From an uncultured Hyphomicrobiales bacterium (GTDB lineage: Bacteria > Pseudomonadota > Alphaproteobacteria > Rhizobiales > Xanthobacteraceae): 64,000 bases of DNA. The stretch covers positions 175,326 to 239,325 of the forward strand of contig CAIRGJ010000046.1 of assembly GCA_903878085.1 (NCBI GenBank), given 5' to 3'. Each line of letters begins with the position of its first letter. Position 1 is the stretch's first letter. Shown in pieces: positions 8,965 through 17,591 of this stretch. The notes beneath the pieces are model-generated. The model saw nothing but the letters and a program-made list of their open reading frames with translations. It was not told the origin of the DNA and searched no databases. Position numbers and translations under genes: made by a program.

Positions 8965-9944
8965 GGTGCGCCCTCCGTCTTGGCGGCAACCGGCGCGCGT
9001 TTGCGCGTGGCCAACCGCCACAGCCGCGTGGTGCCGGGCACCAGGCCGTCCGGCATCAAGATGACGATGGCGACGAAGATGGCGCCGAGCAGGAAATTCC
9101 AGCGCTCGATGAAGCCCGACACCACGGTTTTGACGATGACCACCAGCCCGGCGCCGACGATCGGGCCGAGCAACGTACCCGGTCCGCCGGCGATCACCAT
9201 CAGCAGCACTTCGGCGGAGGAGGTCAGCGCCAGCGTCTGCGGGCTGATAAACTGGGTGTAGTAGACGAACAGGATGCCCGACACGGCGGTCAACAGGCCG
9301 GAGAACAGGCAGGCGTAAAACCGGATCGCCCAGACGTGATAGCCGAGCGCATTCATGCGGCGCGGCTGGTCGCGGGTGCCGCGCAGCGCCGCGCCTAACG
9401 GCGAGCGCACGAATATCGCCATGACCACGACCACCAGCAGGAACACGATCAGCGTGGTGAAATAGAAGTTCGTCGCGTTCGACAGCGAATAGCCGAACGG
9501 CGCCGGGCGCTTCGGCACATTGATGCCGTTGTCGCCGCCAGTCAGGCTGATCCAGCGATAGGCCAGGCCCCACAGGATTTCGCCCAGCGCCAGTGTGATC
9601 ATGATGAAGCCGATGCCGGTCGAGCGCAGCGACAGTACGGCATAGACCGCCATTGAGGCGACGCCGACGAGCAGCGCCACCAGGATCGACTCGGTGTGGC
9701 CATAGCCCAGTTGCAGCATGTAGCCGGTGGCGTAGGCGGCGACGCCGAACAACCCGGCATGGCCCAGCGAGGTCAGCCCGGCATAACCGACCAGCACATT
9801 GAGGCCGAGCGCGAACACGGCGTAGAGCAGAATCTGGCTGGCGACGTTGATGTAATAGATGCCGCCCATCCACAACGGCAACGTCGCCAGTGCCGCGACC
9901 GCGATGATAATGGCGAAGACGCGCAGGCTCATGGTTGAATTCAT
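8961..9944 (-). CDS. livM: HAAT-family ABC transporter permease, LivM type (system 2)
   Basis: A 327-residue inner-membrane permease with about ten hydrophobic segments. LivM features include VGYAGLTSLGHAGLFGVAAY, LALGEILWGLAYRW and the TGGDNGINVP loop. It starts with ATG in an ATGA overlap with livH. The C-terminus is a basic cytoplasmic tail. It is closely similar in plan to the system 3 LivM (same WISLTGGDNGIN / WNSLTGGDNGIN region), which indicates that systems 2 and 3 are related to each other more than to system 1. Confidence 0.93.
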
Positions 9945-10813
9945 GGCACGTGCCTGCCGAACAGGCCCTGCGGCCGCAACAGCAACACCAGCAGCATCGG
10001 CATGAACAGCACGAAGTAGGCGAGCTCAGGCAACAGCGCCTGGCCGAAATTATAGATGAAGCCGACAATGATGCTGCCGACGAAGGAGCCGAGCAGGCTG
10101 CCGGAGCCGCCGAGAATGACGACCACCAGCGCCAGCGGCAGCATGTCCTGATCGAGCCCGGGATAGACCGACAGAATCGGCCCGCCGATGATACCGGCGA
10201 AGGCGGCAAGCCCCGCGCCGAGCGCGAACACGATGGTGAAGAGCTGCGACACGCGGATGCCGACGACTCGCGCCATGTCGGGATCGTCGACGCCGGCGCG
10301 AATCATGGCGCCGAGCCGGGTGCGGTCGAGCAGCAGCCACAACGCGATCGCGACCAGCGCGGCGATGACAATGATCGCCAGCCGGTACATCGGAAACGCG
10401 ATGGTGCCGAAGCGGACAAAGCCGCCGAGGCCGTCCGGCGTGGCGACGTTGAGCGGATCGCCGCCCCACATCATCAGGCAGAAATCGGCGGCCATGAACG
10501 ACAGGCCGAGCGTCACCAGCACCTGTGCCAGCTGATCGCCGGGCAAGCGGCGCAGCAGCAGGCGTTCGGCCAGCGCGCCGAGCGCGGCCACGGCCAGCGT
10601 CGCCAGGATCGCGGCGAGCCAGAAATTTAATTTAAAGCCGAGCAGGCCGACCACGAAGGTCGCGCCGACATAGGCGCCGAGCATGAACAGCGAGCCGTGC
10701 GTCAGATTCGGAATCCGCATCAGCCCGAAGATCAGCGAGAAGCCCGCCGACAGCAGAAACAACAGCCCGCCGAACGTAACGCTGTTGACCGTCAGCACCA
10801 GCCAGAAATTCAT
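9941..10813 (-). CDS. livH: HAAT-family ABC transporter permease, LivH type (system 2)
   Basis: A 290-residue permease with about eight hydrophobic segments. Recognisable parts are SLIFGLMRIPNLTHGSLFM near residue 30, RAGVDDPDMARVVGIRV (cytoplasmic EAA-like loop) and VVILGGSGSLLGSFVGSIIVG. It lies 73 bases after the binding-protein gene, beyond a strong hairpin, so it is probably expressed from the same promoter at a lower level. Confidence 0.93.
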   Translation of the reverse strand: MNFWLVLTVNSVTFGGLLFLLSAGFSLIFGLMRIPNLTHGSLFMLGAYVGATFVVGLLGFKLNFWLAAILATLAVAALGALAERLLLRRLPGDQLAQVLVTLGLSFMAADFCLMMWGGDPLNVATPDGLGGFVRFGTIAFPMYRLAIIVIAALVAIALWLLLDRTRLGAMIRAGVDDPDMARVVGIRVSQLFTIVFALGAGLAAFAGIIGGPILSVYPGLDQDMLPLALVVVILGGSGSLLGSFVGSIIVGFIYNFGQALLPELAYFVLFMPMLLVLLLRPQGLFGRHVP

Positions 10814-10847
10814 AGCCTAACTATTCCCGCACCCGCCGCAACAATAA

Positions 10848-10874
10848 CCGCGGGCGCCAATGCGGCGCCCGCGG
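10848..10874 (-). terminator. Perfect 11-bp stem hairpin between the system 2 binding protein and livH
   Basis: CCGCGGGCGCC and GGCGCCCGCGG pair perfectly around a 5-base loop. On the transcribed strand it is followed by TTATTGTTG. It begins 13 bases after the stop codon of the binding-protein gene. Such hairpins usually stabilise the abundant binding-protein message and partly terminate before the permease genes. Confidence 0.7.
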
Positions 10875-10886
10875 CGTGACTGTCGT

Positions 10887-12128
10887 CTACGACTTCATCG
10901 GCGGGTAGTTGCGCGAATAGACCGGCGCCGCCAGGAACTTTTTCTCGTCATAGGTCCAGAACTGACTGATGTTGTGATAGGTCTTGACCGTCTTGTTGAC
11001 GTATTTGCCATTCGCCTTTTCGAGATGGCGGATGAAGAAGTCGCCGACCACGTTGCCGAAATGGTCGTACTTGATCGCGCCGCGCGGCGTGTCCTTCAGT
11101 TCGACCGAACGCAGGGCCTTGATGAAGGCGTCCTTGTCGTCGGACTTGCCGTTGCTCTTTTCCAACCCGGCGGCGACCGTCTGGGCGGCGACATAAAGTC
11201 CCGCGGCGTAGAAGCCCGGATCGACGCCATAGTCCTTCTGCATCGCCGCGACGAAGCGCTTGTTGCCGTCGGTGTCGAGGTCGAGCGTGTAGGGGCAGGA
11301 TGAGTACATGCCGAGCGCCTCGTCGCCGAAGCTGCGCAGCAGCGCATCGTCGCCGCCGGTTTCGCCGGTCACCACCGGGTATTTCAGGCCGGCCGCGGCG
11401 TAGGTCTTCAGGAAGCGCAGCGGGTTCGAGCCGGCAAAGCCCTGGCACACGCCGTCGCAGTCGCCGATCTGAGCGACGAAAGGCGTGTAATCCGGCGTCA
11501 CCAGTGGCGGCCAGATTTTGTTGACGATCTTGCCACCGGCTTCCTCGAAGGTCTGCTGGAAGCCGCCCATCTGTTCATGACCGAAGGCGAAGTCTTCGGA
11601 GATCGTCACAATCCGCTTCAGCTTTAGTTCTTTGGCGGCGAAATCGGCCATCGGATGCATCGCTTGTGCGGAGGTGGCCGACGGGCGCAGGAAGTAGGGG
11701 TTCGGCCGGCGCTGCGTCATGTCCTCGGCGCCGGCGAGGCTGAGCATCGGCGTCTTCTGCTCGGTGATGTAGTCGGTGACGGCGAGCAGCTCGAAAGCGG
11801 CGAGCGGCCCGAGAATGGCATCGACCTTTTCGCGCTCGATCAGTTCCTGGGCCTTGGTCTTGGTGCCGGCCGGATTGCCGCCGGTGTCGGCGGAGATGAA
11901 TTCAACCTTGCGGCCGGCGAAGGTGTAGTTCTTTTCCTTCAGGTAAGTGACGACGCCCTGCTCCATCTGGATACCGCCCTGCGCCAGCGGGCCGGTCTTG
12001 ACGGTGAGCAGGCCAAGCTTGAACGGTGCGGCTTGCGCGAGTGCCGGCGTCGGAAATTTGAATGTTGCGAGCGCTGCGCCGGCAGCGGTACCGGCCATGA
12101 ATTTACGGCGAGAGAGCTTACGAGACAT
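10887..12128 (-). CDS. Periplasmic substrate-binding protein of HAAT system 2 (LivK/Peripla_BP_6 type), Tat signal
   Basis: A 413-residue solute-binding protein. The N-terminus carries a twin-arginine signal (SRRKFMAGTAAGAAL) ending PTPALAQ, then the mature domain starts with FKLGLLTVKTGPLAQGG. The start MSRKLSRRKF is supported by GGGAGAA six bases upstream; the frame runs 38 codons further but without signal-like sequence. The C-terminal KKFLAAPVYSRNYPPMKS closely parallels the end of the system 3 binding protein, so the two are paralogues. This group of binding proteins often takes aromatic acids or amides; the ligand here is not known. Confidence 0.92.
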   Translation of the reverse strand: MSRKLSRRKFMAGTAAGAALATFKFPTPALAQAAPFKLGLLTVKTGPLAQGGIQMEQGVVTYLKEKNYTFAGRKVEFISADTGGNPAGTKTKAQELIEREKVDAILGPLAAFELLAVTDYITEQKTPMLSLAGAEDMTQRRPNPYFLRPSATSAQAMHPMADFAAKELKLKRIVTISEDFAFGHEQMGGFQQTFEEAGGKIVNKIWPPLVTPDYTPFVAQIGDCDGVCQGFAGSNPLRFLKTYAAAGLKYPVVTGETGGDDALLRSFGDEALGMYSSCPYTLDLDTDGNKRFVAAMQKDYGVDPGFYAAGLYVAAQTVAAGLEKSNGKSDDKDAFIKALRSVELKDTPRGAIKYDHFGNVVGDFFIRHLEKANGKYVNKTVKTYHNISQFWTYDEKKFLAAPVYSRNYPPMKS

Positions 12129-12380
12129 TGCATTTCTCCCATGATCGCCCCTCGAGGGGCTGAATTTTTGATTGGCCTGCTCGACCATTTTTTGTCGTTG
12201 AGCAGATTTCATCTGCGCGCCGGCAACCCTACGCCGGTGCATCGAACCGCGCCATCATCGGCAAGCGCTTCCACGATGTAAGGCCCGATTGCTCGAGGCC
12301 GCGCGGCAGCCGGCTTCGCCTGTTGCGAGACGGTGGCAAGTCAGGCCCTTGTAATTTTCGCAGCGCCGCTTGGCGGCGCA

Positions 12381-13082
12381 CTAAATGCCGAGATAGCTCG
12401 ACTTGATCTCGTCGTTGGCCCGAAGTTCGGCCGGCTTGCCGGAATAGACCACCTGGCCCTTACTCATGACATGGACGAAGTCGACCAGCTTGAGCGCCAG
12501 GTGCGCGTTCTGCTCGACCAGCAGGATCGACAGGCCTTGCTCCTTGAGCTTTCCAATCGCTTCCCACAGGCCCTGAATAATGATCGGGGCCAGGCCTTCA
12601 GACGGCTCGTCCATGATCAGACAATCCGGATTGGTCATCAGCGCGCGGCCGATTGCCAGCATCTGCTGCTCGCCGCCGGACAGTGTCTTGGCGCGCTGCA
12701 GGCGGCGCTCATGCAGACGCGGGAACAGCTTGTAAACGCGGTCGATATTCCAGCCGTGGCGGTCCGGGCTGCGCTCGGCGACCAGCAGGTTTTCTTCGAC
12801 GCCTAGCGTCGGAAACACGCGACGGCCCTGCGGCACCAGGCCCATACCACTGCGCACGGTCTCGAACGACGCCTTGCGGGTGATGTCGTCGCCTTTGAAC
12901 ACAACCTTGCCGCGGCGCGGCGGGTTGAAGCCGACGATGGAATTCACCAGCGTGGTCTTGCCGACGCCGTTGCGCCCGAGCAGGCCGAGAATCTGGCCTT
13001 GCTCAAGCTGCAACGACAGGCCTTGCAACACATAGGCGTCGCCGTAATAGGTGTGGATGTCCTGGACTTCCAAAATTGCCAT
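12381..13082 (-). CDS. livF: HAAT-family ABC transporter ATPase, LivF type (system 3)
   Basis: A 233-residue ATPase with Walker A GRNGVGKTT, signature LSGGEQQM and Walker B CLIMDEPSEGLAP. It begins at ATG, 65 bases after livG; a palindromic repeat fills that gap, unlike the overlapping livG-livF junctions of systems 1 and 2. It is the last gene of system 3. The system 2 binding protein starts about 250 bases further on, so both systems could be read as one long transcript of about 10 kb. Confidence 0.93.
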   Translation of the reverse strand: MAILEVQDIHTYYGDAYVLQGLSLQLEQGQILGLLGRNGVGKTTLVNSIVGFNPPRRGKVVFKGDDITRKASFETVRSGMGLVPQGRRVFPTLGVEENLLVAERSPDRHGWNIDRVYKLFPRLHERRLQRAKTLSGGEQQMLAIGRALMTNPDCLIMDEPSEGLAPIIIQGLWEAIGKLKEQGLSILLVEQNAHLALKLVDFVHVMSKGQVVYSGKPAELRANDEIKSSYLGI

Positions 13083-13100
13083 AGTGGTCAGTTTCCTTGG

Positions 13101-13147
13101 CGCATGATCTGATCCGAAAACCGGTGCCCACTTTTCGGGATCATGCG
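13101..13147. repeat. Rhizobiales-type palindromic repeat between livG and livF
   Basis: The element begins CGCATGATC and ends GATCATGCG, with inner arms CCGAAAA and TTTTCGG around CCGGTGCCCAC. This matches a palindromic intergenic repeat seen many times in Rhizobiales genomes (recalled from general knowledge, not searched). It fills the whole gap between livG and livF of system 3 and ends at the livG stop codon. Confidence 0.8.
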
Positions 13148-13918
13148 CTAATCCGTCCCCAGGTAGATTTCCTGGACCTTGGCGCTCGAATGAATCTGCT
13201 TCGGCGTGCCGGTTTCCAGGATCTGGCCGAAGTGCAGCACCGAGATCTGCGACGCCACGTCGAACACCACGTCCATGTCGTGCTCGATCAACAGAATTGC
13301 GAGCTTGGGGTCGAGCTTCATCAGGAACTTGGCCATGTCGGTGGATTCGCCGGACGACAGACCGGCGGCGGGCTCGTCGAGCAGCAGGATTTTCGGATCG
13401 CTCGCCAATCCCAATACGATTTCGAGTTGGCGCTGTTCGCCGTGCGACAGATTGCGGACTTCGAGGTCCTTGCGGTCGAGGAAGCCGGCCTGTTCGAGCA
13501 GGTGATAGGCCTTGTCATAGACTTCCTTGTACGACGACAGGAAGCGCCACATCACGAATTTCGAGCGCCGCAGGCCTTTGATCGCCAGCAGCACATTGTC
13601 GAGCACGGTCAGGCCGGGAAACAAATGCGTCACCTGAAAGGTGCGCGCCATGCCCATTGCGGTGCGCTTGTGGCTCGGCCATTTGGTGACGTCCTGGCCG
13701 AACAGCAGCACTTGCCCCGACGTCACCGGGTAAATGCCGGTGATCAAGTTGAACAGCGTGGTCTTGCCGGCGCCGTTCGGGCCGATGATGGCCTGGCGAT
13801 CGCCCGGCATGATGCGCAACGTGACTTCGCGCGTGGCTTGCAGGCCGCCGAAGCTCTTGCACAATTGCCGGAGCTCGAGGACCGGGACCTCACCGCTCGT
13901 TTGAGATTCACTGCTCAC
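13148..13918 (-). CDS. livG: HAAT-family ABC transporter ATPase, LivG type (system 3)
   Basis: A 256-residue ATPase with Walker A GPNGAGKTT, signature LSHGEQRQLEIVLG and Walker B ILLLDEPAAGLS. The GTG start (VSSESQTSGEVPVLELRQL) is preferred because GAGG lies six bases upstream; a TTG two codons earlier would sit directly on that ribosome site. It follows the binding-protein gene after 58 bases that hold a GC hairpin. The last residues KVQEIYLGTD are the usual LivG ending. Confidence 0.92.
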   Translation of the reverse strand: MSSESQTSGEVPVLELRQLCKSFGGLQATREVTLRIMPGDRQAIIGPNGAGKTTLFNLITGIYPVTSGQVLLFGQDVTKWPSHKRTAMGMARTFQVTHLFPGLTVLDNVLLAIKGLRRSKFVMWRFLSSYKEVYDKAYHLLEQAGFLDRKDLEVRNLSHGEQRQLEIVLGLASDPKILLLDEPAAGLSSGESTDMAKFLMKLDPKLAILLIEHDMDVVFDVASQISVLHFGQILETGTPKQIHSSAKVQEIYLGTD

Positions 13919-13942
13919 GCGCAACCCCTCGGATAGAGAGAG

Positions 13943-13968
13943 CCGCCGGAGCCCGTTGGCCCCGGCGG
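13943..13968 (-). terminator. GC hairpin after the system 3 binding-protein gene
   Basis: CCGCCGG and CCGGCGG pair around a 12-base loop, about 10 bases beyond the stop codon of the binding-protein gene on the transcribed strand. No T-run follows, so it more likely stabilises the upstream message or attenuates than fully terminates. Confidence 0.45.
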
Positions 13969-13976
13969 AATTGTTG

Positions 13977-15218
13977 TTATTCGCAGAACTTGCAGGGCGG
14001 GAAGTCGCGATCGTAGACCGGCTGAGCGAGGAACTTCTCTTTGCCGTAGGTCCAGAACTGGCTGACGTTCGGATAGACCTTGATCACGGTGTTCCAGAGC
14101 TCTTCCTTGTCGTAGCCGAACATCTTCGTCTTCGCGACTTTCTTAATGTAGACGCTCTCGATCGGGTTGCGCATGTCGTCCATGCTCACCGGGCCACGCG
14201 GCGCATTGATCTTGATGCTCTGCATCGTCTTGATGAAGGCTTCCGGCCCCGGCCAATTGCCGCCGGTCTTCTTCATCGCTTCATCGATCCACATCGCCGT
14301 CGAGTAATTGTTCTCCGAATAGTAGCCCGGCATCTTGCCGTACTTGGCGCGGTAGGCCTTCACGAACTTGGCGTTCTCCGGCGTGTCGATACCGGCGCCG
14401 TAGTGCAGGGCGGAGACGTCGCCGATCACTTCGTCGCCCATGAAGGGGAGCACGAACTCGTCATAGCTGACGCCTGAGGCGACGATCGGCTTCTTGATGC
14501 CAGCGCCGCGCAATTGTTTCGGGAACTGCAACGCCATCGGGCCCACCATGGTGGTGAAGATGGCGTCGGCGTCGGCCTTCATGGTCGGGATGAAGGGCCC
14601 GAAATCCTTGGTGCCAAGCGGCGGCCAGATTTTCTGGACGATCTTACCGCCGCAATCCTCGAACACCTTCTGGAAGCCGCCAACGGTCTCATAGCCGAAC
14701 GCATAGTCGGCCGCGACCGTGATGATCTTCTTATAGCCCTGGTCGCAGGCCCATTGGCCAAGCGCGTGATGTGGCAGCGACGAGGTCCAACTGGTGCGCA
14801 GGAAGTAGGGGTATTTCTCGAGTTGACGTTGCGTCAGATCGTCCGCGGACGAGACCGACGACAAATAGATGGTCTTCTCGGCGGTCGAGACCGGCGCCAG
14901 CGCGTAGCCGGTCGAGGCCAGCAGGCCGCCGATGAACAGATTCACCTTGTCCTGCAAGATCAGCTTCTTGGCCTTGGTCACGCCGGTGTCGGGCTTGCCC
15001 TGGTCGTCCTCGACGATGAGTTTGACGTCGGCGCCGCCAAGCTTGCCGCCGTGCTCATCGAGATAAAGCTGGAAGCCGTCGACCATGTCCTTGCCGATCT
15101 GGGCATAGAGGCCGGTGGTGGGCGCGATGAAGCCGATGCGGAGTTCCTCCGCTTGGGCCGGCAGAGCCAGACCGAGACCGGCGGCCAGCGCGGAGCCGAG
15201 AAACATTTTTTTCAGCAT
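13977..15218 (-). CDS. Periplasmic substrate-binding protein of HAAT system 3
   Basis: A 413-residue solute-binding protein. A Sec signal peptide (LKKMFLGSALAAGLGLAL, cut after PAQA) precedes EELRIGFIAPTTGLYAQIG. The body shows the Peripla_BP_6 layout with DDLTQRQLEKYPYFLRTSW and VTVAADYAFGYE. The last residues, RDFPPCKFCE, carry two cysteines that the system 2 paralogue lacks. AGGGAGAG precedes the ATG. The open frame extends upstream through livM but only as a shadow. Gene order livH-livM-binding protein-livG-livF differs from system 2, where the binding protein comes first. Confidence 0.92.
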   Translation of the reverse strand: MLKKMFLGSALAAGLGLALPAQAEELRIGFIAPTTGLYAQIGKDMVDGFQLYLDEHGGKLGGADVKLIVEDDQGKPDTGVTKAKKLILQDKVNLFIGGLLASTGYALAPVSTAEKTIYLSSVSSADDLTQRQLEKYPYFLRTSWTSSLPHHALGQWACDQGYKKIITVAADYAFGYETVGGFQKVFEDCGGKIVQKIWPPLGTKDFGPFIPTMKADADAIFTTMVGPMALQFPKQLRGAGIKKPIVASGVSYDEFVLPFMGDEVIGDVSALHYGAGIDTPENAKFVKAYRAKYGKMPGYYSENNYSTAMWIDEAMKKTGGNWPGPEAFIKTMQSIKINAPRGPVSMDDMRNPIESVYIKKVAKTKMFGYDKEELWNTVIKVYPNVSQFWTYGKEKFLAQPVYDRDFPPCKFCE

Positions 15219-15250
15219 TATTCTCTCCCTAGGTGTTGTGACCGTCGCGT

Positions 15251-16240
15251 TCAGGAAGGCTTCGATGCAAGTTTCTTCGCGCCTTCGTCTTTGCTTTGCG
15301 TGCGCTGCCGGAAGCGCGATGGAATTCCCATCAGGCCCATCGGCAGATAAAGGATCGTCAAGACGTAAACGCCGCCGAGCGCGTACTGCCACCACGGCAC
15401 CAGCGTGCTGAGGAATTCGCGCAAGCCGAACACGATGGCGGTGCCGATCGCCGCGCCGACCAGTGTGCCGGCGCCGCCGAGCACGACCATCAACAGCGAA
15501 TCCACCGAGGTGGTAAGCACCACGGTCTCCGGGCTGACGTGGCCGTTGGTATGCGCCCACAGAACGCCGGCCAGGCCGCCGAAGCCGCCAGCGATGACGA
15601 AGGCGATGTATTTGTGCAGCCAAGTATTGTAGCCGAGGATCTGCATCCGCAATTCGCGCTCGCGAATGCCGGCGAGGCTGCGGCCGAACGGCGAGCGCAC
15701 CAGCACGTACAACAGGATCATCGAAACCGCGAAGAAGGCGAATACGAGATAGAAGAACGTCACCTCGTTGCCGAGGTCGAGCCCGAAGTTCGGGCGGCCG
15801 CTCATGTTGATGCCATTGTCGCCGCCGGTCAGCGAATTCCAGCGATAGGCCAGGCCCCAGACGCATTGCCCGAGCGCCAACGTGATCATCAGGAAATAGA
15901 CGCCGCCGGCGCGGATCGCGAACAGGCCGAACAGAGCCGCCAGCGCGCAGCCGATCAGGATGCCCATCACCACGACCAGCCAGAAATCCCAGCCCATGCC
16001 GAAATGGAATTTGGTGGCGAGCACGGCAGTCAGGTAAGCGCCGACGCCGAAATACGCCGCCTGTCCCATCGACGACATGCCGGTGAAGCCGAGCAGCAGA
16101 TCGACGCTCATGGCCAGAATCGCGAAGGCCATGGCGCGCGTCGCCAGCAGCACGACGAACGAACCGGACTGCGGCACGATATAGGCGAAGGCCAGTAGGC
16201 CGACGGCGACGATCAGGATTTTGACGTTGGTGCTGACCAT
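15251..16240 (-). CDS. livM: HAAT-family ABC transporter permease, LivM type (system 3)
   Basis: A permease of about 329 residues from MVSTNVKILIVAVG, with ten or so hydrophobic segments. LivM landmarks are MSSMGQAAYFGVGAYL, LALGQCVWGLAYRW and SLTGGDNGINMSG. GAGAGTGAG lies just upstream of this ATG; an alternative ATG six codons earlier (MEESEP) would overlap the livH stop codon and cannot be excluded. The C-terminal tail is basic and lysine-rich. Confidence 0.91.
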   Translation of the reverse strand: MVSTNVKILIVAVGLLAFAYIVPQSGSFVVLLATRAMAFAILAMSVDLLLGFTGMSSMGQAAYFGVGAYLTAVLATKFHFGMGWDFWLVVVMGILIGCALAALFGLFAIRAGGVYFLMITLALGQCVWGLAYRWNSLTGGDNGINMSGRPNFGLDLGNEVTFFYLVFAFFAVSMILLYVLVRSPFGRSLAGIRERELRMQILGYNTWLHKYIAFVIAGGFGGLAGVLWAHTNGHVSPETVVLTTSVDSLLMVVLGGAGTLVGAAIGTAIVFGLREFLSTLVPWWQYALGGVYVLTILYLPMGLMGIPSRFRQRTQSKDEGAKKLASKPS

Positions 16241-16244
16241 CGGC

Positions 16245-17285
16245 TCACTCTCTTCCAAACAGGCCGGTGGGCTTGACCGCCAGGATCAGCACCATCGGGG
16301 CGTAGAGCGTGAAGTAGGAGATTTCGGGGAACAGCGCCTTGCCGAAGTTATCGGCCAGCCCGACTGCGAGCGCGCCGATCGCGGCGCCGCCGAGGCTGCC
16401 CATGCCGCCGATGATCACCACCGCGAAAGCGAGCGGCAGCATCTCGAAGTCGAGGCCGGGATAGATGCCGAGGAAGGCGCCGCCGATCACGCCGCCGAGC
16501 GCGGCCAGGAACGCGCCGAGCGCGAAGATGAACATCGAGACACGGTTGGTATCGATGCCGACGCCGCGCGCCATCTGCGCATCGTCGACGGTGGCGCGGA
16601 CCGCAGCGCCCATCCGGGTTTTTTCCATCACCAGCCACAGGACGACGCCGATCGCCACCGCCATGCCGATCATGAACACACGATACAGCGGCAGATAGAC
16701 GCCGCCGACCACGATGCTCTGCGTGAACGCCGGCGGCGGATTTATGTCCATGTTGTTGCCACCCCAAATGTCGAGCGCGGCCTGCTGGAACAGGAAGGCG
16801 AAGCCGACGGTGAGCAGCACCTGCCGCAGCACGTCGGTATCGACCGGAACAATGGAAATACGGCTGAACAGAAAATACATCGCGATGGTGGCGAGCACGG
16901 TCAGTGTGGTGAATTGAATCCAGCCGCCGCCAATGAGCGCAGGCCATTTAGCGGAGATCGCCAAACCGATGAGGACGCCGACGCCCGATGCGATCACCGC
17001 GGTGCGCAGAAACGCCAGTCCTTCGGAGCGCAGGAACAGCCGCTCCATCGCCAGGCCGATCAAGGCCACGGCGAGGGCGGCAACCGGCAATGACAGCGCC
17101 CACGATCCGGTGAAGTGGATCACCGACAGCGCGATGTAGCCGCCCCATAAGAAATAGGCGCCGTGCGACAGGTTGACGATGCGCATGACGCCGAAGATCA
17201 GCGACAGGCCGCTGCCGATCAGGAACAGCAGCGCGCCATAGGACACGCCGTTGAAAGCCTGGACCACCCAGAACTGCGTATTCAT
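16245..17285 (-). CDS. livH: HAAT-family ABC transporter permease, LivH type (system 3)
   Basis: First gene of system 3, encoding a 346-residue permease. It is longer than the other LivH proteins of the window (about 290) because of extra hydrophobic sequence between residues 70 and 160 (including IQFTTLTVLATIAMYFLF). The family segments SLIFGVMRIVNLSHGAYFL, RATVDDAQMARGVGIDT and VVIIGGMGSLGGAAIGALAVG are present. AGGGGGAA precedes the ATG. The 306-base gap upstream must hold the promoter of the long liv run. Confidence 0.92.
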   Translation of the reverse strand: MNTQFWVVQAFNGVSYGALLFLIGSGLSLIFGVMRIVNLSHGAYFLWGGYIALSVIHFTGSWALSLPVAALAVALIGLAMERLFLRSEGLAFLRTAVIASGVGVLIGLAISAKWPALIGGGWIQFTTLTVLATIAMYFLFSRISIVPVDTDVLRQVLLTVGFAFLFQQAALDIWGGNNMDINPPPAFTQSIVVGGVYLPLYRVFMIGMAVAIGVVLWLVMEKTRMGAAVRATVDDAQMARGVGIDTNRVSMFIFALGAFLAALGGVIGGAFLGIYPGLDFEMLPLAFAVVIIGGMGSLGGAAIGALAVGLADNFGKALFPEISYFTLYAPMVLILAVKPTGLFGRE

Positions 17286-17591
17286 ATTCCCCCTGAAGTC
17301 CTTCTTTTAAATCGAAGGTTGCAGGAAGCTTACCTTAGGTTTGAGGGAAATGAACACCCCAAATGGCCGCAGCCTCGATTTGTAAGGTTGCAGCACATGA
17401 TTTTTTCGCCGGGGTAGCCACGCGGCATTTTAGGCCGCGCTAGCGACAGCGCTGCTTTCGCGAGCGTCTGCCCGTTTTTTCGGCGGACGATCGGCGGCAA
17501 AGGCCGAGACGCTTTTCCGCTGGCGAAATTGCCGGCACTGGAATCCCCGCTGAGCCCCGGACTCGCGGAGGCGGCAGCAGGCGGACGACGA
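17286..17591. other. Gene-free 306-base stretch between livH (system 3) and the dehydrogenase at 17592
   Basis: No credible gene is seen on either strand. It must contain the promoter of the system 3 transporter operon (minus strand) and the end of the upstream dehydrogenase transcript. No clear -35/-10 pair or terminator was recognised with confidence. Confidence 0.5.

Noticed and set aside
8965..10209. Long open frame continuing upstream of livG (system 2) on the minus strand
   Set aside because: It overlaps livM and livH in another frame; the arginine-rich translation is not protein-like, and a proper ATG with coupling exists at 8964.
13101..13147. Considered as an intrinsic terminator or operator of livF system 3
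   Set aside because: The sequence matches a dispersed Rhizobiales repeat, has no T-run and occupies the whole intergenic gap, so repeat is the better call.
15219..15866. Apparent N-terminal extension of the system 3 binding protein
   Set aside because: It is a shadow of livM; the signal peptide begins at 15218 with a good ribosome site.
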